From assembly GCF_009380165.1 (NCBI RefSeq), contig NZ_WHUF01000001.1:496001-560000 (forward strand): a DNA stretch of 64,000 nucleotides, read 5' to 3'. A program made the position numbers and the translations under genes. Shown piece by piece: positions 42,640 through 52,218 of the stretch. How positions within the stretch are numbered: position 1 is the first letter of the stretch; the number at the start of each line of letters is the position of its first letter. This stretch comes from Rugamonas rivuli. Lineage in GTDB: Bacteria > Pseudomonadota > Gammaproteobacteria > Burkholderiales > Burkholderiaceae_D. The notes beneath the pieces were generated by a model. The model worked only from the letters and a program-made list of their open reading frames with translations, was not told the DNA's origin and did not search any database.

Positions 42640-45111
42640 TCAATGGGACGAAACTTTGCTGATGACGTAGCGGTGCTTGCCCGACGCTTCCGCCGGGATG
42701 TCCGTCACCTCGTCGATCAGTATCTCCACGGACGCCCCCAGCCTGGCGCGGAACTGGCTGATGATGCTCAGCCGCAGGGCCGGGGGCAGTCCGCTCACGC
42801 TGACCAGCAGCACGCGGGTGGTGTCCAGGCTTTCCTGGATGATTTTGAAGGCGCGTATTTCGGGCAGGTCGCGCAGCACGTAGATCAGCGCCAGGCCGTG
42901 CATGACGGTGCCGTCGCGCGCCACGACAAAATCGGTGACGCGGCCTTCGACCCGCTTCAGCAGCGGCAGGCCGCGTCCGCAGGGGCAGGGGCGGGTGTCG
43001 AGCGCGCCGACGTCGCCGGTGGCGTAGCGGATGAAGGGGAAGTCGCGGCTGGCCAGGTGCGTCACGAGGATGGCGCCGCTGTCGCCCGGCGCGACCGGCG
43101 CGCCCTGGGCATCGACGATTTCGATGATGACGTCTTCGGCGGTGATGTGCATGCCGCCTTCCGGACATTCGTGGGCGAGGAAACCCGCGTCCCGTCCGCC
43201 GTAGCCATTGGCGACCGGGGCGGCGAAGGCTCGCTCCAGCAGCGCGCGTTGTTCGTCGTACAGGCGTTCGGCCGTAACGAACACGACCTTGACGCCCAGG
43301 CCGTCCAGCGCAATCCGGCGGCTGTGCGCGTGCCGGACCAGCAGGCACATGGCGGACGGGTAGCCGAACAGCATGGCGGGGCGCAGGCGTTGCAGCCGGC
43401 CCAGGTAATCGTCCAGGCGGGCGGGCGACAGGTCGAAGGCCGGCAGCAGCAGGCTGCGCAGCAGACGGTCGCGTCGCATGCGCCAGCGGTCCTGCGCGTT
43501 CAGTTCGATGGGCGAGCCCCACATCAACGCTTCGCGGTCGCCGATATCGACGCCCCACCAGCGCGTGGCCCGCCACTTGGCGGCGACGTCGTGGCTGACG
43601 CGATCCTTGCCCTGGAAGAAAATCAGCGGTTCGCCGCTGGAGCCGCCGGTGTTGAAACGTCGCAGCGGACCGGCGTTTTCTGCGACGAAGTCGTCACGAT
43701 GGCGGTTGATTTCAGCTTTGTTCAGTATGGGCAGGCAGCGCAGGTCGCGCAGGTCGTGGACGCGGTTGGCGTCGAAGTTGAGTCGGGTGTAGAGCTGGCG
43801 GAAGTAAGGCACGTGCTCGGAGGCATGCAGCAACAGTGCGCGCAGGCGTTGCAGCTGCAGCGCTTCCAGTTGCTGCGGCGACCACCATTGGCTGCGCTCC
43901 ATGTTCCGCCGCAGGCTGACGCTGCGGTGCCGCTTGAGCATCTCATGCACGGGGAACAGCAGGGTGGATACCAGCGCCGTGTAGCCGACAGCGGGCGGGC
44001 GTTTCAACACCAGCCGGTACTGCGCCATCAGCAACGGAGCGACCTGGGGCCAGGCGTAGCGCCGGGCTGCCTGCCTGCCCGCGCTGGCGAGCGACCACGC
44101 GCGGGATGGATGCTGGAGCACGGACAGCATGGCCTGCGCCATCGCCGCCGGGTCTTGCGGCGGAACGAGCACGGCGTTGATCTGGTCGCGCACCAGATGA
44201 GGAACGCCGCCGACGCCGGTGCTGACGACCGGCACGCCGCTGGCCCACGCTTCCAGGATGGAAATCGGCTGGTTGTCGGCCAGGCTGGGATTAAGTGCCA
44301 GATCGCAGAGTCGGTATTGCCCGGCCATGGCGGCATTGTCCAGCTTGCCGGCGAAGTGCACGGCGTCGCTGACGTCCAGTATCTGCGCCAGTTGTTGCAG
44401 CCGCTGCAGCTCGGGGCCTTCGCCGCAGATGGTCAGGTGGGCGTGCGGCAGGCTGCGGCGGACGATGGCAAAGGCGCGCAAGGCCGTCGCATGGTCGTAC
44501 AGCGGCTCCAGGTGACGGGCGATCAGGATGGACGCGTGCGGGGCGGCGCAGTCCGACGGCCGGAACAGCGCCAGGTCGACGATGTTGGGGACGATTTGCG
44601 CGCTCACGCCATGGCGCCTGAAGACTTCGGCGAGGAAAGTGGACGGCACCACTACCTGGTGTGCGCGCCGCATGCTGAAGCGGACCAGTGAGGCTCGGCG
44701 GGCCAGGAAGGCTTCGGCCTCTCCACCGCGATAGTTGAGCAACACGCCTTTGCCGCGCAGGCGGGCGATCCAGATAGCGGGCGCGGCGTGCAAGTGCCAT
44801 GACCAGCCGGAGTTGGCCATCACGTGGAAGAGTTGCGCCTGGCCTGCCGCCCGCCACAAGTGCCACAAATACGGGGGAAGGCGCAGCGCGGCGCGCAGTC
44901 CGCGCACGGATGCGGCCCAGGCCGGCCTCCACGGCGGGTTGACCTGCACTACATCGACTATGGCGCCGGCGTCGCGCAGCAGGCTGGCCAGCTGCGCGGT
45001 CTGGTTGGCCATGCCGCCGGCGGGGGGCGGCAGCGGTCCAACCAGCGCAATCCGCAGACCGGCGATGCCGTCCGGCGTGGCGCCGGCGTCGCGGCCAGCT
45101 GGCGCGTTCAT
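42640..45111 (-). CDS. Fusion of GT4 glycosyltransferase and CapK/PaaK-type adenylate-forming enzyme
   Basis: An 823-residue protein joining two enzymes in one frame. Residues 1-370 are a GT4 glycosyltransferase (GLRIALVGPLPPPAGGMANQ, IVPNIVDLALFRPSD, ARHLEPLYDHATALRAF and the donor motif ADNQPISILEAWASGVPVVS). From about 385 it is a phenylacetate-CoA ligase-like (CapK/PaaK) domain: WWSPQQLEALQLQRLRALLL, LRRFNTGGSSGEPLIFFQG (ATP loop), ANGYGGRDAGFLAHECPEGG, FPFIRYATGDVGAL, CPCGRGLPLLKRVEGRVTDF. Relatives usually occur as two genes; here no stop separates them. The start is ATG 45111, overlapping the upstream glycosyltransferase stop. It might glycosylate and then activate or load an acid for the same unit; this is inference. 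Confidence 0.88.
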   Translation of the reverse strand: MNAPAGRDAGATPDGIAGLRIALVGPLPPPAGGMANQTAQLASLLRDAGAIVDVVQVNPPWRPAWAASVRGLRAALRLPPYLWHLWRAAGQAQLFHVMANSGWSWHLHAAPAIWIARLRGKGVLLNYRGGEAEAFLARRASLVRFSMRRAHQVVVPSTFLAEVFRRHGVSAQIVPNIVDLALFRPSDCAAPHASILIARHLEPLYDHATALRAFAIVRRSLPHAHLTICGEGPELQRLQQLAQILDVSDAVHFAGKLDNAAMAGQYRLCDLALNPSLADNQPISILEAWASGVPVVSTGVGGVPHLVRDQINAVLVPPQDPAAMAQAMLSVLQHPSRAWSLASAGRQAARRYAWPQVAPLLMAQYRLVLKRPPAVGYTALVSTLLFPVHEMLKRHRSVSLRRNMERSQWWSPQQLEALQLQRLRALLLHASEHVPYFRQLYTRLNFDANRVHDLRDLRCLPILNKAEINRHRDDFVAENAGPLRRFNTGGSSGEPLIFFQGKDRVSHDVAAKWRATRWWGVDIGDREALMWGSPIELNAQDRWRMRRDRLLRSLLLPAFDLSPARLDDYLGRLQRLRPAMLFGYPSAMCLLVRHAHSRRIALDGLGVKVVFVTAERLYDEQRALLERAFAAPVANGYGGRDAGFLAHECPEGGMHITAEDVIIEIVDAQGAPVAPGDSGAILVTHLASRDFPFIRYATGDVGALDTRPCPCGRGLPLLKRVEGRVTDFVVARDGTVMHGLALIYVLRDLPEIRAFKIIQESLDTTRVLLVSVSGLPPALRLSIISQFRARLGASVEILIDEVTDIPAEASGKHRYVISKVSSH

Positions 45112-46325
45112 GGCGCCTGCGCGCACAGGCGCTGGTAGATAGGAGCGTAGCGCGCAACGCTGGCGGGCCAGTTGCGCTCGCTCTCGACATAGGCACGGGC
45201 TTGCCTGCGCAGCGCCGGCCAGGTTTCCGCATGGCGCAGCAATTGCAGCAATTGCAGTGTCAGCGACTGCGCGTCGCCGGCCTTGAACAGCATGCCGGTC
45301 TTGCCGTGCTCGATCAGTTCGCGGTGGCCGCCGACGTCGGAGGCCAGCACCAGCCGCCCTTGCGCCATCGCTTCGAGCGGCTTGAGCGGCGTGACCAGCT
45401 CGGTCAGCCGCATCGGCAGGCGCGGGTAGACCAGGATGTCGGTGAGCTGGTAGTAGTCGGCGATGCGCTCGTGCGGCACGCGGCCGGCGAACTTGACGGT
45501 GGCGCGCAGGTCCAGCCTGTCGACCAGCGCGCGCAGCTCGGCTTCCTGCGGCCCTCCGCCGACCAGCAACAACTGCAGGCGCGGTGCGTCTTTCAGCAGC
45601 CGTGGCAGCGCGACGATCAGCAGCGCCAGGCCTTCGTAGGCGTAGAAGGAGCCGATAAAGCCCAGCACGGGCCCGTCGCCCAGGCGCAGGCCAAACGCGG
45701 GCGCCAGCGGGTGCATGGCGGGCGGGGGCGGCAGTCGGCTGCTCTCGACCGCGTTCGGTATCACGGTGACTTTGGCGGAGGGTATGCCGCGGGCGACGAT
45801 GTCGCTGCGCAAGCCTTCGCAGATGGTGGTGATGGCGTCGGCGCGGTGCAGCACGTAGTTTTCCAGCGCGCGCGTGAGCCGGTAGCGGACACCGCCTGCG
45901 CGGCTGGTGCCATGGTCGGCGGCGGCGTCCTCCCAGAAGGCGCGGATTTCGTAGACTACGGGGATGCCCAGTGCGCGCCCGGCGCGCAGCGCCGCCAGGG
46001 CGGTCAGCGCGGGCGAGTGCGCGTGCAGGATGTGGGGACGGATCCTGGGCGCGATCTGCAGCAGGCGCCGGTGCAGGCCGGCGACCACGCTCCATTGCCG
46101 CATGAGCGGCAGGCGCGACCACCAGTTGCGCAGCGGTGGCGTGCGGTAGAAATGCCAGCCGTCGACTTCCTGCTCGCCCGGGCCGGCGCCTTGCTTGGCG
46201 CTGGTCAGGTGGGTGGTGTGCCAGCCCAGCGCGCGTTGCTGGCGCAGGATCGCCAGCGTGCGGAAAGTGTATCCGCTGTGTAGCGGCAGCGAATGGTCGA
46301 GGATGTGGAGCACGCGCATGGTCAT
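45108..46325 (-). CDS. PEP-CTERM/exosortase A-associated glycosyltransferase (Daro_2409 type, TIGR04063)
   Basis: A 405-residue GT4 enzyme of a family found in XrtA loci. It begins RVLHILDHSLPLHSGYTFRT, a specific start, followed by HAHSPALTALAALRAGRALG and VVYEIRAFWEDAAADHGTSR. The donor domain has VTVIPNAVESSRLPPPPAMH, VLGFIGSFYAYEGLALLIVA and PRLPMRLTELVTPLKPLEAM. Start choice: ATG 46325 overlaps the stop of the amidotransferase (ATGA); a second ATG two codons later is also possible. It lies in the middle of the large minus operon and adds a sugar to the repeat unit; donor unknown. Confidence 0.92.
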   Translation of the reverse strand: MTMRVLHILDHSLPLHSGYTFRTLAILRQQRALGWHTTHLTSAKQGAGPGEQEVDGWHFYRTPPLRNWWSRLPLMRQWSVVAGLHRRLLQIAPRIRPHILHAHSPALTALAALRAGRALGIPVVYEIRAFWEDAAADHGTSRAGGVRYRLTRALENYVLHRADAITTICEGLRSDIVARGIPSAKVTVIPNAVESSRLPPPPAMHPLAPAFGLRLGDGPVLGFIGSFYAYEGLALLIVALPRLLKDAPRLQLLLVGGGPQEAELRALVDRLDLRATVKFAGRVPHERIADYYQLTDILVYPRLPMRLTELVTPLKPLEAMAQGRLVLASDVGGHRELIEHGKTGMLFKAGDAQSLTLQLLQLLRHAETWPALRRQARAYVESERNWPASVARYAPIYQRLCAQAP

Positions 46326-48247
46326 GCCGCCTTTCGTGCGCAGTTGCGCGGCGCGGCGGCCGGCAACTGGCGCAGGAACGATTCGAACATCAGCAGCGAC
46401 CACAGAGGGGCGCTGTGGTCGGAGCGGCCGGACAGGTGCTGCGCGACCAGTTGCTGAACCTGGTCGAGATTGAACAGGCCGCAATCGGCCAGCACGGGAC
46501 TGGCAAGGCTGCGCTCCAGGTGGCTGCGCAGCGGTCCGCGGAACCAGTCCGCCAGCGGCACCGAGAAGCCCATCTTGTTCCTGTACAGCAGTTCCTTCGG
46601 CAGATGCGGCTCCAGGCCGCGCTTGAACAGGTATTTGCCGGTAGTGCCGCGCAACTTCAACTCCGGCGGCAGGCCGGACATCCATTCCACCAGCGTGTGG
46701 TCCAGCAGCGGTACGCGCACTTCCAGGCCGTGCGCCATGCTGGCGCGGTCGACCTTGGTAAGGATGTCGCCCGGCAGATAGGTTTTCAGGTCCAGGTACT
46801 GCACCCGCGATAAGGCGTGCCCGGAGGGACAGTTGCGCGCATGGCGATGCAGCACGTCGGCCGCGTGGTAGCCGTCGAGGTCGCGCTTGAGGCGCTCGCT
46901 GAACAGGGCTTTGCGCATGGCGTCGCTCATGATGCTGACGCTGTGGAAGTAGGCCGATACCGTGTCGCGCGCCAACGCTTCGAAGGTGGTCTTGGCGCGC
47001 AACGGGCGCGGCGCCCAGTCGGCTTTGGGGTAGAGCCGGCCGAGTGTGCCGAACAGCGGTTTGCGCAGGCCTAGCGGCAGCATGGTGCGCCAGCGTTCTT
47101 CGTGCAGGTGCCAGCGGTAGCGGCGGTAGCCGGCCAGGTTCTCGTCGCCGCCGTCGCCGGACAGCGCGACCGTCACGCGCTGGCGTGCCAGCTGGCAGAC
47201 GCGGTAGGTCGGCAGAGCGGAACTGTCGGCGTAGGGTTCGTCGTACAGGCCGGCCAGTTGGTCGACCAGGTCGATGTCGTGCTGCTCCACAGTCTGCGTG
47301 TGATGGCGCGTGGCGTAGCGATCGGACACCAGCTGCGCGTAGGCGGTCTCGTCGAACTGGGGATCGCCGAAGGAAATCGAGCAGGTGTTGACCGGCTTCG
47401 TGGACTCCTGCGCCATCATCGCCACCACGGCGCTGGAGTCGACGCCGCCGGACAGGAAGGCGCCCAACGGCACCTCGGCCACCAGGCGGATGCGGACGGC
47501 TTCGCGCAGGCGCTGCAGCAATTCATCGCTGGCCTGGGCTTCGCTGCGCGGTGCCTGCGTGGCGAAAGGGATATCCCAGTAGCGCCGTGGCTGGGCCAAC
47601 GGCTGGCCTTTGCGCAGCAGCAGCGTGTGGCCGGGCTCCAGCTTGCGCGCCTGGCGGAAGATGGTGCGCGGCTCGGGGATGTAGCCGTAGGCGAAATATT
47701 CCTCGACCGCAAGCGGGTCCAGCTCGCGCCGCAGTCCGTCGTGCGTCAGCAGCGCCTTGAGTTCGGAGGCGAACAGCAGTTGGCCGTCGTCGAGCACGGT
47801 ATAGTGCAGGGGCTTGACGCCGAGCCGGTCGCGCGCGAGGAACAAGCTTTGCTGGCGACGGTCCCACAGCCCGAAGGCGAACATGCCACGGAAGTGGTCG
47901 ACGCAGCGCTCGCCCCATTGCTCCCAGGCGTGGACGATGACCTCGGTGTCGCACTGGGTGCGGAAGGTGTGGCCGTAGTGCTGCAGCTCGCGCATCAGCT
48001 CGCGGTAGTTGTAGATCTCGCCGTTGTAGACCACGGCCACGCTGTGGTCTTCGTTGAACAAGGGTTGTTGGCCACCGCTCAGGTCGATGATGGACAGGCG
48101 CCGGTGGCCGAGGGCGATGCCCGGCTCCAGGTGAACGCCGCCCTGGTCGGGGCCGCGGTGGAACTGGATGTCGGTCATGGCGCGCAGCAGGCCGGCGTCG
48201 ATGTCGGTGTGATGGTGGAGGTCGTAGATTCCGGCGATGGCGCACAT
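46322..48247 (-). CDS. XrtA/PEP-CTERM system amidotransferase (asparagine synthase B-like, TIGR03108 type)
   Basis: A 641-residue glutamine-dependent amidotransferase. Unlike the related protein at 30529, the glutaminase domain is complete: it starts MCAIAGIYD with catalytic Cys2 and has FHRGPDQGGVHLEPG, YNGEIYNYRELM and HVRG-type downstream elements. The synthetase domain has GAFLSGGVDSSAVVAMMAQE, ALSGDGGDENLAGYRRYRWH and RNKMGFSVPLADWFRG. It should transfer glutamine-derived ammonia to a carboxylate, possibly a uronic acid or peptide-like group of the polymer; the acceptor is unknown. It sits in the 17-kb operon, ten bases after stp2-type glycosyltransferase and coupled to the next glycosyltransferase. 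Confidence 0.94.
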   Translation of the reverse strand: MCAIAGIYDLHHHTDIDAGLLRAMTDIQFHRGPDQGGVHLEPGIALGHRRLSIIDLSGGQQPLFNEDHSVAVVYNGEIYNYRELMRELQHYGHTFRTQCDTEVIVHAWEQWGERCVDHFRGMFAFGLWDRRQQSLFLARDRLGVKPLHYTVLDDGQLLFASELKALLTHDGLRRELDPLAVEEYFAYGYIPEPRTIFRQARKLEPGHTLLLRKGQPLAQPRRYWDIPFATQAPRSEAQASDELLQRLREAVRIRLVAEVPLGAFLSGGVDSSAVVAMMAQESTKPVNTCSISFGDPQFDETAYAQLVSDRYATRHHTQTVEQHDIDLVDQLAGLYDEPYADSSALPTYRVCQLARQRVTVALSGDGGDENLAGYRRYRWHLHEERWRTMLPLGLRKPLFGTLGRLYPKADWAPRPLRAKTTFEALARDTVSAYFHSVSIMSDAMRKALFSERLKRDLDGYHAADVLHRHARNCPSGHALSRVQYLDLKTYLPGDILTKVDRASMAHGLEVRVPLLDHTLVEWMSGLPPELKLRGTTGKYLFKRGLEPHLPKELLYRNKMGFSVPLADWFRGPLRSHLERSLASPVLADCGLFNLDQVQQLVAQHLSGRSDHSAPLWSLLMFESFLRQLPAAAPRNCARKAA

Positions 48248-48257
48248 GGCTATCCTT

Positions 48258-49430
48258 TCATCGATCGCGTTGCGGTGGGGCGGCGAGGGAATCGTAGACG
48301 GCCAGGTAGGCGTCGGCCATCGCGATCAGGCTGTACTCGGCCAGCACGCGGCGGCGGCCGCGCTGGCCGTGGCTGGCGGCCAGCGCGGGCAGGCGGTAGT
48401 AGTCGTTGATGGCGTCGGCCAGCATGGCCGGCGAACGGGGCGGCACCAGCGTGCCGGTCCAGCCGCTGTGCACCAGGTCGGGATTGCCGCCGACGGCGGT
48501 GGCCACCACCGGCAAGCCGCTCGCCATCGCTTCCAGGATGGTGTTGGACGTGCCTTCGGCCAATGATGGCAGGACGAACACGTCCATGGCCCGCATCAGT
48601 TGCGGGATGTCGTCGCGGGTGCCGGGCAGCCAGGCAAGCTCTTCCATGCCAGCCTGGCGCAGCAGGTCGAGGCAGGCCTGGCGGCACGGGCCGTCGCCGG
48701 CGATGAGCAGGCGCAGGCGGTTGCGCGGCAATGCGTGCTCGGCGATCAAGAGGATGAAGGCTTGCACCAGCGACAGGTGATCCTTGACCTCGGCCATGCG
48801 GCCGACGCTGCCGATGACGTAGGCGTCCTCGCACAGGAAGCCGGCGGGGCCGACGGCGGCGGTCGGCCCCAGCCTGGGATGGAATTGCAGGCTGTCGACG
48901 CCGTTGCCGATGTGGGTGACGTGCTGCGGCCGCGCGCCGATGGTGCCGATCAGCCAGGCTTCCAGGTCTTTGCTGACGGCGATGAAGTGTCCGATCAGCG
49001 GCCGCAGCAGTTTGCGCAGGCAGCGGTACTTGAGGCTCAGGCCGTGCAGGTCGTCGATGTCGCGGCCGTGCTCGCCGTGCACGCGCAGGCGCACGCCGGC
49101 GCAGGCCGCCAGCAGCTGGCCTTCGATGCCGGACAGGTTGCGGGTGTGGATCAGCAGCGGGCGCAGGCGTTTGAGCGTCTGAAACAGGCGCAGATAGTGG
49201 CCCCAGTCTTTGCCGTCGCGCTTGTTGATGCTGATGATTTCCACGCCGGGCCGCTCGATGCGCAGGTGGTAGTCGGTGTAGTCGCGCAGGCAGACGATGG
49301 CGTGGCGGTAGCGGCCCGGCGGCAGGTGGTTGATCAGGTTGATCAGGCCGTTCTCCAGGCCGCCCACGTCCAGGCGGTGGATCAAGTGCACGATCAGCGG
49401 CGCGGCGGCCATCTCAGTGTCCGGCAACAT
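48258..49430 (-). CDS. PEP-CTERM/EpsH1 system-associated sugar transferase (TIGR03088, stp2 type)
   Basis: A 390-residue GT4 enzyme. The N-terminus LIVHLIHRLDVGGLENGLIN is typical of this XrtA-associated family. Other motifs are IHTRNLSGIEGQLLAACAGV, RVHGEHGRDIDDLHGLSLKY, VTHIGNGVDSLQFHPRLG, VIGSVGRMAEVKDHLSLVQA and the donor-site SLAEGTSNTILEAMASGLPV. I took ATG 49430 because AAGGA lies seven bases upstream, making it overlap the exosortase stop by 17 bases; ATG 49412 is an alternative six codons later. It likely adds one residue of the repeat unit in the cytoplasm. Confidence 0.93.
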   Translation of the reverse strand: MLPDTEMAAAPLIVHLIHRLDVGGLENGLINLINHLPPGRYRHAIVCLRDYTDYHLRIERPGVEIISINKRDGKDWGHYLRLFQTLKRLRPLLIHTRNLSGIEGQLLAACAGVRLRVHGEHGRDIDDLHGLSLKYRCLRKLLRPLIGHFIAVSKDLEAWLIGTIGARPQHVTHIGNGVDSLQFHPRLGPTAAVGPAGFLCEDAYVIGSVGRMAEVKDHLSLVQAFILLIAEHALPRNRLRLLIAGDGPCRQACLDLLRQAGMEELAWLPGTRDDIPQLMRAMDVFVLPSLAEGTSNTILEAMASGLPVVATAVGGNPDLVHSGWTGTLVPPRSPAMLADAINDYYRLPALAASHGQRGRRRVLAEYSLIAMADAYLAVYDSLAAPPQRDR

Positions 49431-50988
49431 GGGCGAGTCCTTGATCGATGGCGGGCAGCATGTCCGACAGCAGGCGCTGCATGGGGATGGCGGCTTGGGC
49501 CGGTTGTTCGTCGTAGCGGGCGACGAGGGCGATCTCTGCGCCGTCGTCATCCTTGCCCAGCAGCTTGCTGCGGGCCAGCAGCAGCTTGACCAGCAGCGGG
49601 CTGGCCGTGTCGCGGCCGGCAGTCCGGTACCAGCGCCACACCAGCAATTTGACGTCGCCGGCCTGCACGATGGTCTGCCGGACGGTGACGCGGCGCCGGG
49701 CCAGGTCGATCTGGCGGGTGGTGTCGGCCAGTTGCTTCCAGTGAGGGCTTGCGGACGGCGGCGTTTTCCACACTTGCGTCAGTATTTCCTTGTCCTTGGA
49801 CTGGTGGCGGTACCAGGTCAGTTGCAGCGCGACCTGGTGGTCGCCGTTGCTGTAGTTGGCGCTCCAACGCAGCGGCTCGCCCGCATGGGGGATGAGCCAA
49901 TCGCTGGCCGACAGCTCGCTGGCCTGCCATGGCGCGGGCGGCGGCGCCAACGACAGCTGCGCTTGCTGCTCTTGCTCCATCGGCGGCGCGCGCAGCGCGA
50001 GATAGGCCAGCGGCGGCCAGACTGCGGCTATCGCCATGCCGGCCAGCGTCGCCCGGATCAGCGCTGCCGGATGGACTGCCTGAGGCGGGGTTGCCGGAAG
50101 CGCGCTGGCCTTCGCTGGCGCGGGCATGACATCGTCGCGCCAGCGGGCGCCAACCCAGAACATCAGCGCCGAGACCATGCCGAAGAATAGCCAGCCGTAA
50201 ATCAAATGGTCGATGCCGACGGCCAGCGTCATGTTGCTGTGGTGGCCGATCAGGACGATGAGGAAAGCGCGCAGGCCGTTGGCGACGATGGGCAGCACCA
50301 GGGCTACGGCGACGAAGGCGGCCTGCCGGAAGCGGCTGCGGTAGCTCAGGTGGGCGTACAGCGTGCCGAGCGCGACCGACGCGATCAGGTAGCGCAGGCC
50401 GCTGCACGCTTCGACGACGGACCAGCTGCCGCTCGGCAGGGACAGGACGTTGTTGTCCTGGAAGACGGGTATGCCCACCAGTTGCAGCGCGGCCACCGTG
50501 AAGGCGGCGGTGAATTCGATCAACGGTGGGATGAAGACTTCGCCGAACGGCACGGCAAGCACCAGGTAGGCCAGCGGAAAAGCGATGGCGCGCGCGTAGC
50601 GCCGGCCTTGCACCAGCACGACAGTCGCGACGATCATGAGGACCAGGCAGTACTGCTGCAACACCGGCACGTTGGCCACCGTGGCAAGAAACCAGAGCGC
50701 ACCCAGCATTGCAAGAGGCAACAGCATGAACAGCGATGGATGACGCGGGCAAGCGGCGAGCCCGGCGCGTTGGCGCCATACCAGCCAGACGCAGACCGGC
50801 GACACCAGCAAGCCATGGGCGAAGGTTTGGGAATGCCACCACAACTCGGCAATGGCGGCAACTGTCGCCCAGTAGGTAGCGATCAGGCCAGTCAGCGCGA
50901 GCAGCAGGCAGGCATGTGTCCAGTGGTTTCCGGGACGTGGCGGCGGGATGGGGACCGGCGCCGTTACTGGCGACAGGGCGGCGGTCAT
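49414..50988 (-). CDS. xrtA: Exosortase A with C-terminal EpsI domain
   Basis: A 524-residue inner-membrane transpeptidase that cleaves PEP-CTERM signals and, by the accepted model, attaches the proteins to a cell-surface partner. About eight transmembrane helices fill residues 25-290. The catalytic triad is complete: Cys195 (SVVEACSGLRYL), Arg240 (NGLRAFLIVL) and His261 (VGIDHLIYGWLFF). The C-terminal ~210 residues, after a Pro/Ala linker, are the periplasmic EpsI domain (SASDWLIPHAGEPLRWSANY and RQTIVQAGDVKLLVWRWY), so EpsI is fused here rather than separate. It is coupled to both neighbours by overlap. Its likely substrates in the window are the PEP-CTERM proteins at 6914, 8846 and 15115. 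Confidence 0.96.
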   Translation of the reverse strand: MTAALSPVTAPVPIPPPRPGNHWTHACLLLALTGLIATYWATVAAIAELWWHSQTFAHGLLVSPVCVWLVWRQRAGLAACPRHPSLFMLLPLAMLGALWFLATVANVPVLQQYCLVLMIVATVVLVQGRRYARAIAFPLAYLVLAVPFGEVFIPPLIEFTAAFTVAALQLVGIPVFQDNNVLSLPSGSWSVVEACSGLRYLIASVALGTLYAHLSYRSRFRQAAFVAVALVLPIVANGLRAFLIVLIGHHSNMTLAVGIDHLIYGWLFFGMVSALMFWVGARWRDDVMPAPAKASALPATPPQAVHPAALIRATLAGMAIAAVWPPLAYLALRAPPMEQEQQAQLSLAPPPAPWQASELSASDWLIPHAGEPLRWSANYSNGDHQVALQLTWYRHQSKDKEILTQVWKTPPSASPHWKQLADTTRQIDLARRRVTVRQTIVQAGDVKLLVWRWYRTAGRDTASPLLVKLLLARSKLLGKDDDGAEIALVARYDEQPAQAAIPMQRLLSDMLPAIDQGLAHVAGH

Positions 50989-52214
50989 GGCGACTGCTCC
51001 GCCTGGGATGGATGGGATTCGGTGACGCCCAGCACGACGCCCAGTCGTTGCAAGTTTTTCCCCCATTGATAGTCGTTCAGCACCCGCTGGCGGGCGGCGG
51101 CGCCGAGGTCGCCCGGGTTGCGCAGCTGCCGGCTGATGTGGTGGATGAATTCGGCCGCGCCGGCGGCACTGATCAGGTCTCGTCCTGGCACGGCGGAAAG
51201 GCCCTCCAGCGCTTGCGGCGTTGCGACCACTGTTTTTCCCATCGCCATCGCTTCCAGGACTTTGTTCTGTATGCCGCGCGCAATCTGCAGCGGGGCCACC
51301 GCGAGCGCCGCATGGTGCAGGTAGGGGCGGATATCTGGCACGGCACCGCTGACGTGGATGCCCGGCTGGCGTGTCAGCGCTTGCACGGCCGGGCTGGGCC
51401 TGGAACCGACGATATGGAACTGCACATCGGGGAATTCCTGCCGCAATGCCGGCATGACCTGTTCGGCCATCCAGACCACCGCTTCCACGTTCGGTGGGTA
51501 GTCCATGGCGCCGGTGAACACCAGCACGCGGGCGTTGGTGTAGGGATCGGGGAAGCCGGGCTGCGGGGAGAAATAGCTGCTGTCGACGCCGTTGTTGAAG
51601 TAGCCGGTCTTGTGGGCCGATTCCGGCGCGCGCAGGCGGAACAGGGCGGCTTCGGCGCGGGAGACCAGCAGCACCTGGTCGAAGCTGCGGGCGGCGGCGC
51701 GTTCGAATTCCAGCAGGCTGCGGCCTTCGCGCCGGTACAGCGCGGACGACGGCCAGCGTCGATGATCGGCGTAGTTTTGCCATTTTTCCGAGTCGACATC
51801 GACCAGGTCCAGCACGCGGTGCAGCGGGCCGTGTTGCGTGCGCGCGGGCAGGTATTGCGCCATGGGACCGGAGAAGGCCATGGCGATGTCGATGCGATGC
51901 CGGCTCAACGTGCCTTTGACCCAGTCGCGCAGTTCGGGGTGGCGGTAGTAGGCGATGCTGAGCGCGTCGCCACGCCACAAGGCCGGAAGGCTCACGAGGC
52001 GGGCAAGGGGCGGGTGCAGGCGGACGAAACAGCTGCTGGCGCAATCGCTAGCCAGGTGGTCGGCGTGGACCTGGTCGGCGGCGTCGTCAATGAAGCTGCC
52101 AAGGTGGACGCGGAAGTGGCGTTGCAGGTAGCGCAGGACGTGATAGGCGCGTATCTTGTCGCCCTTGTTGGGAGGGAATGGGATACGGTGGGTCAGATAC
52201 AGCAAGTCGCGCAT
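50985..52214 (-). CDS. PEP-CTERM/EpsH1 system-associated sugar transferase (TIGR03087, stp1 type)
   Basis: A 409-residue GT4 enzyme specific to XrtA loci. It starts RDLLYLTHRIPFPPNKGDKI, the family hallmark, then RAYHVLRYLQRHFRVHLGSF, VLDLVDVDSEKWQNYADHRR and GYFNNGVDSSYFSPQPGFPD. The donor domain has VLVFTGAMDYPPNVEAVVWM and APLQIARGIQNKVLEAMAMG, with the late glutamate of the donor motif. The start at 52214 lies four bases after the FemAB gene. The stop overlaps the xrtA ATG (ATGA). It should act in repeat-unit assembly; sugar donor unknown. Confidence 0.94.
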   Translation of the reverse strand: MRDLLYLTHRIPFPPNKGDKIRAYHVLRYLQRHFRVHLGSFIDDAADQVHADHLASDCASSCFVRLHPPLARLVSLPALWRGDALSIAYYRHPELRDWVKGTLSRHRIDIAMAFSGPMAQYLPARTQHGPLHRVLDLVDVDSEKWQNYADHRRWPSSALYRREGRSLLEFERAAARSFDQVLLVSRAEAALFRLRAPESAHKTGYFNNGVDSSYFSPQPGFPDPYTNARVLVFTGAMDYPPNVEAVVWMAEQVMPALRQEFPDVQFHIVGSRPSPAVQALTRQPGIHVSGAVPDIRPYLHHAALAVAPLQIARGIQNKVLEAMAMGKTVVATPQALEGLSAVPGRDLISAAGAAEFIHHISRQLRNPGDLGAAARQRVLNDYQWGKNLQRLGVVLGVTESHPSQAEQSP

Positions 52215-52218
52215 GACG

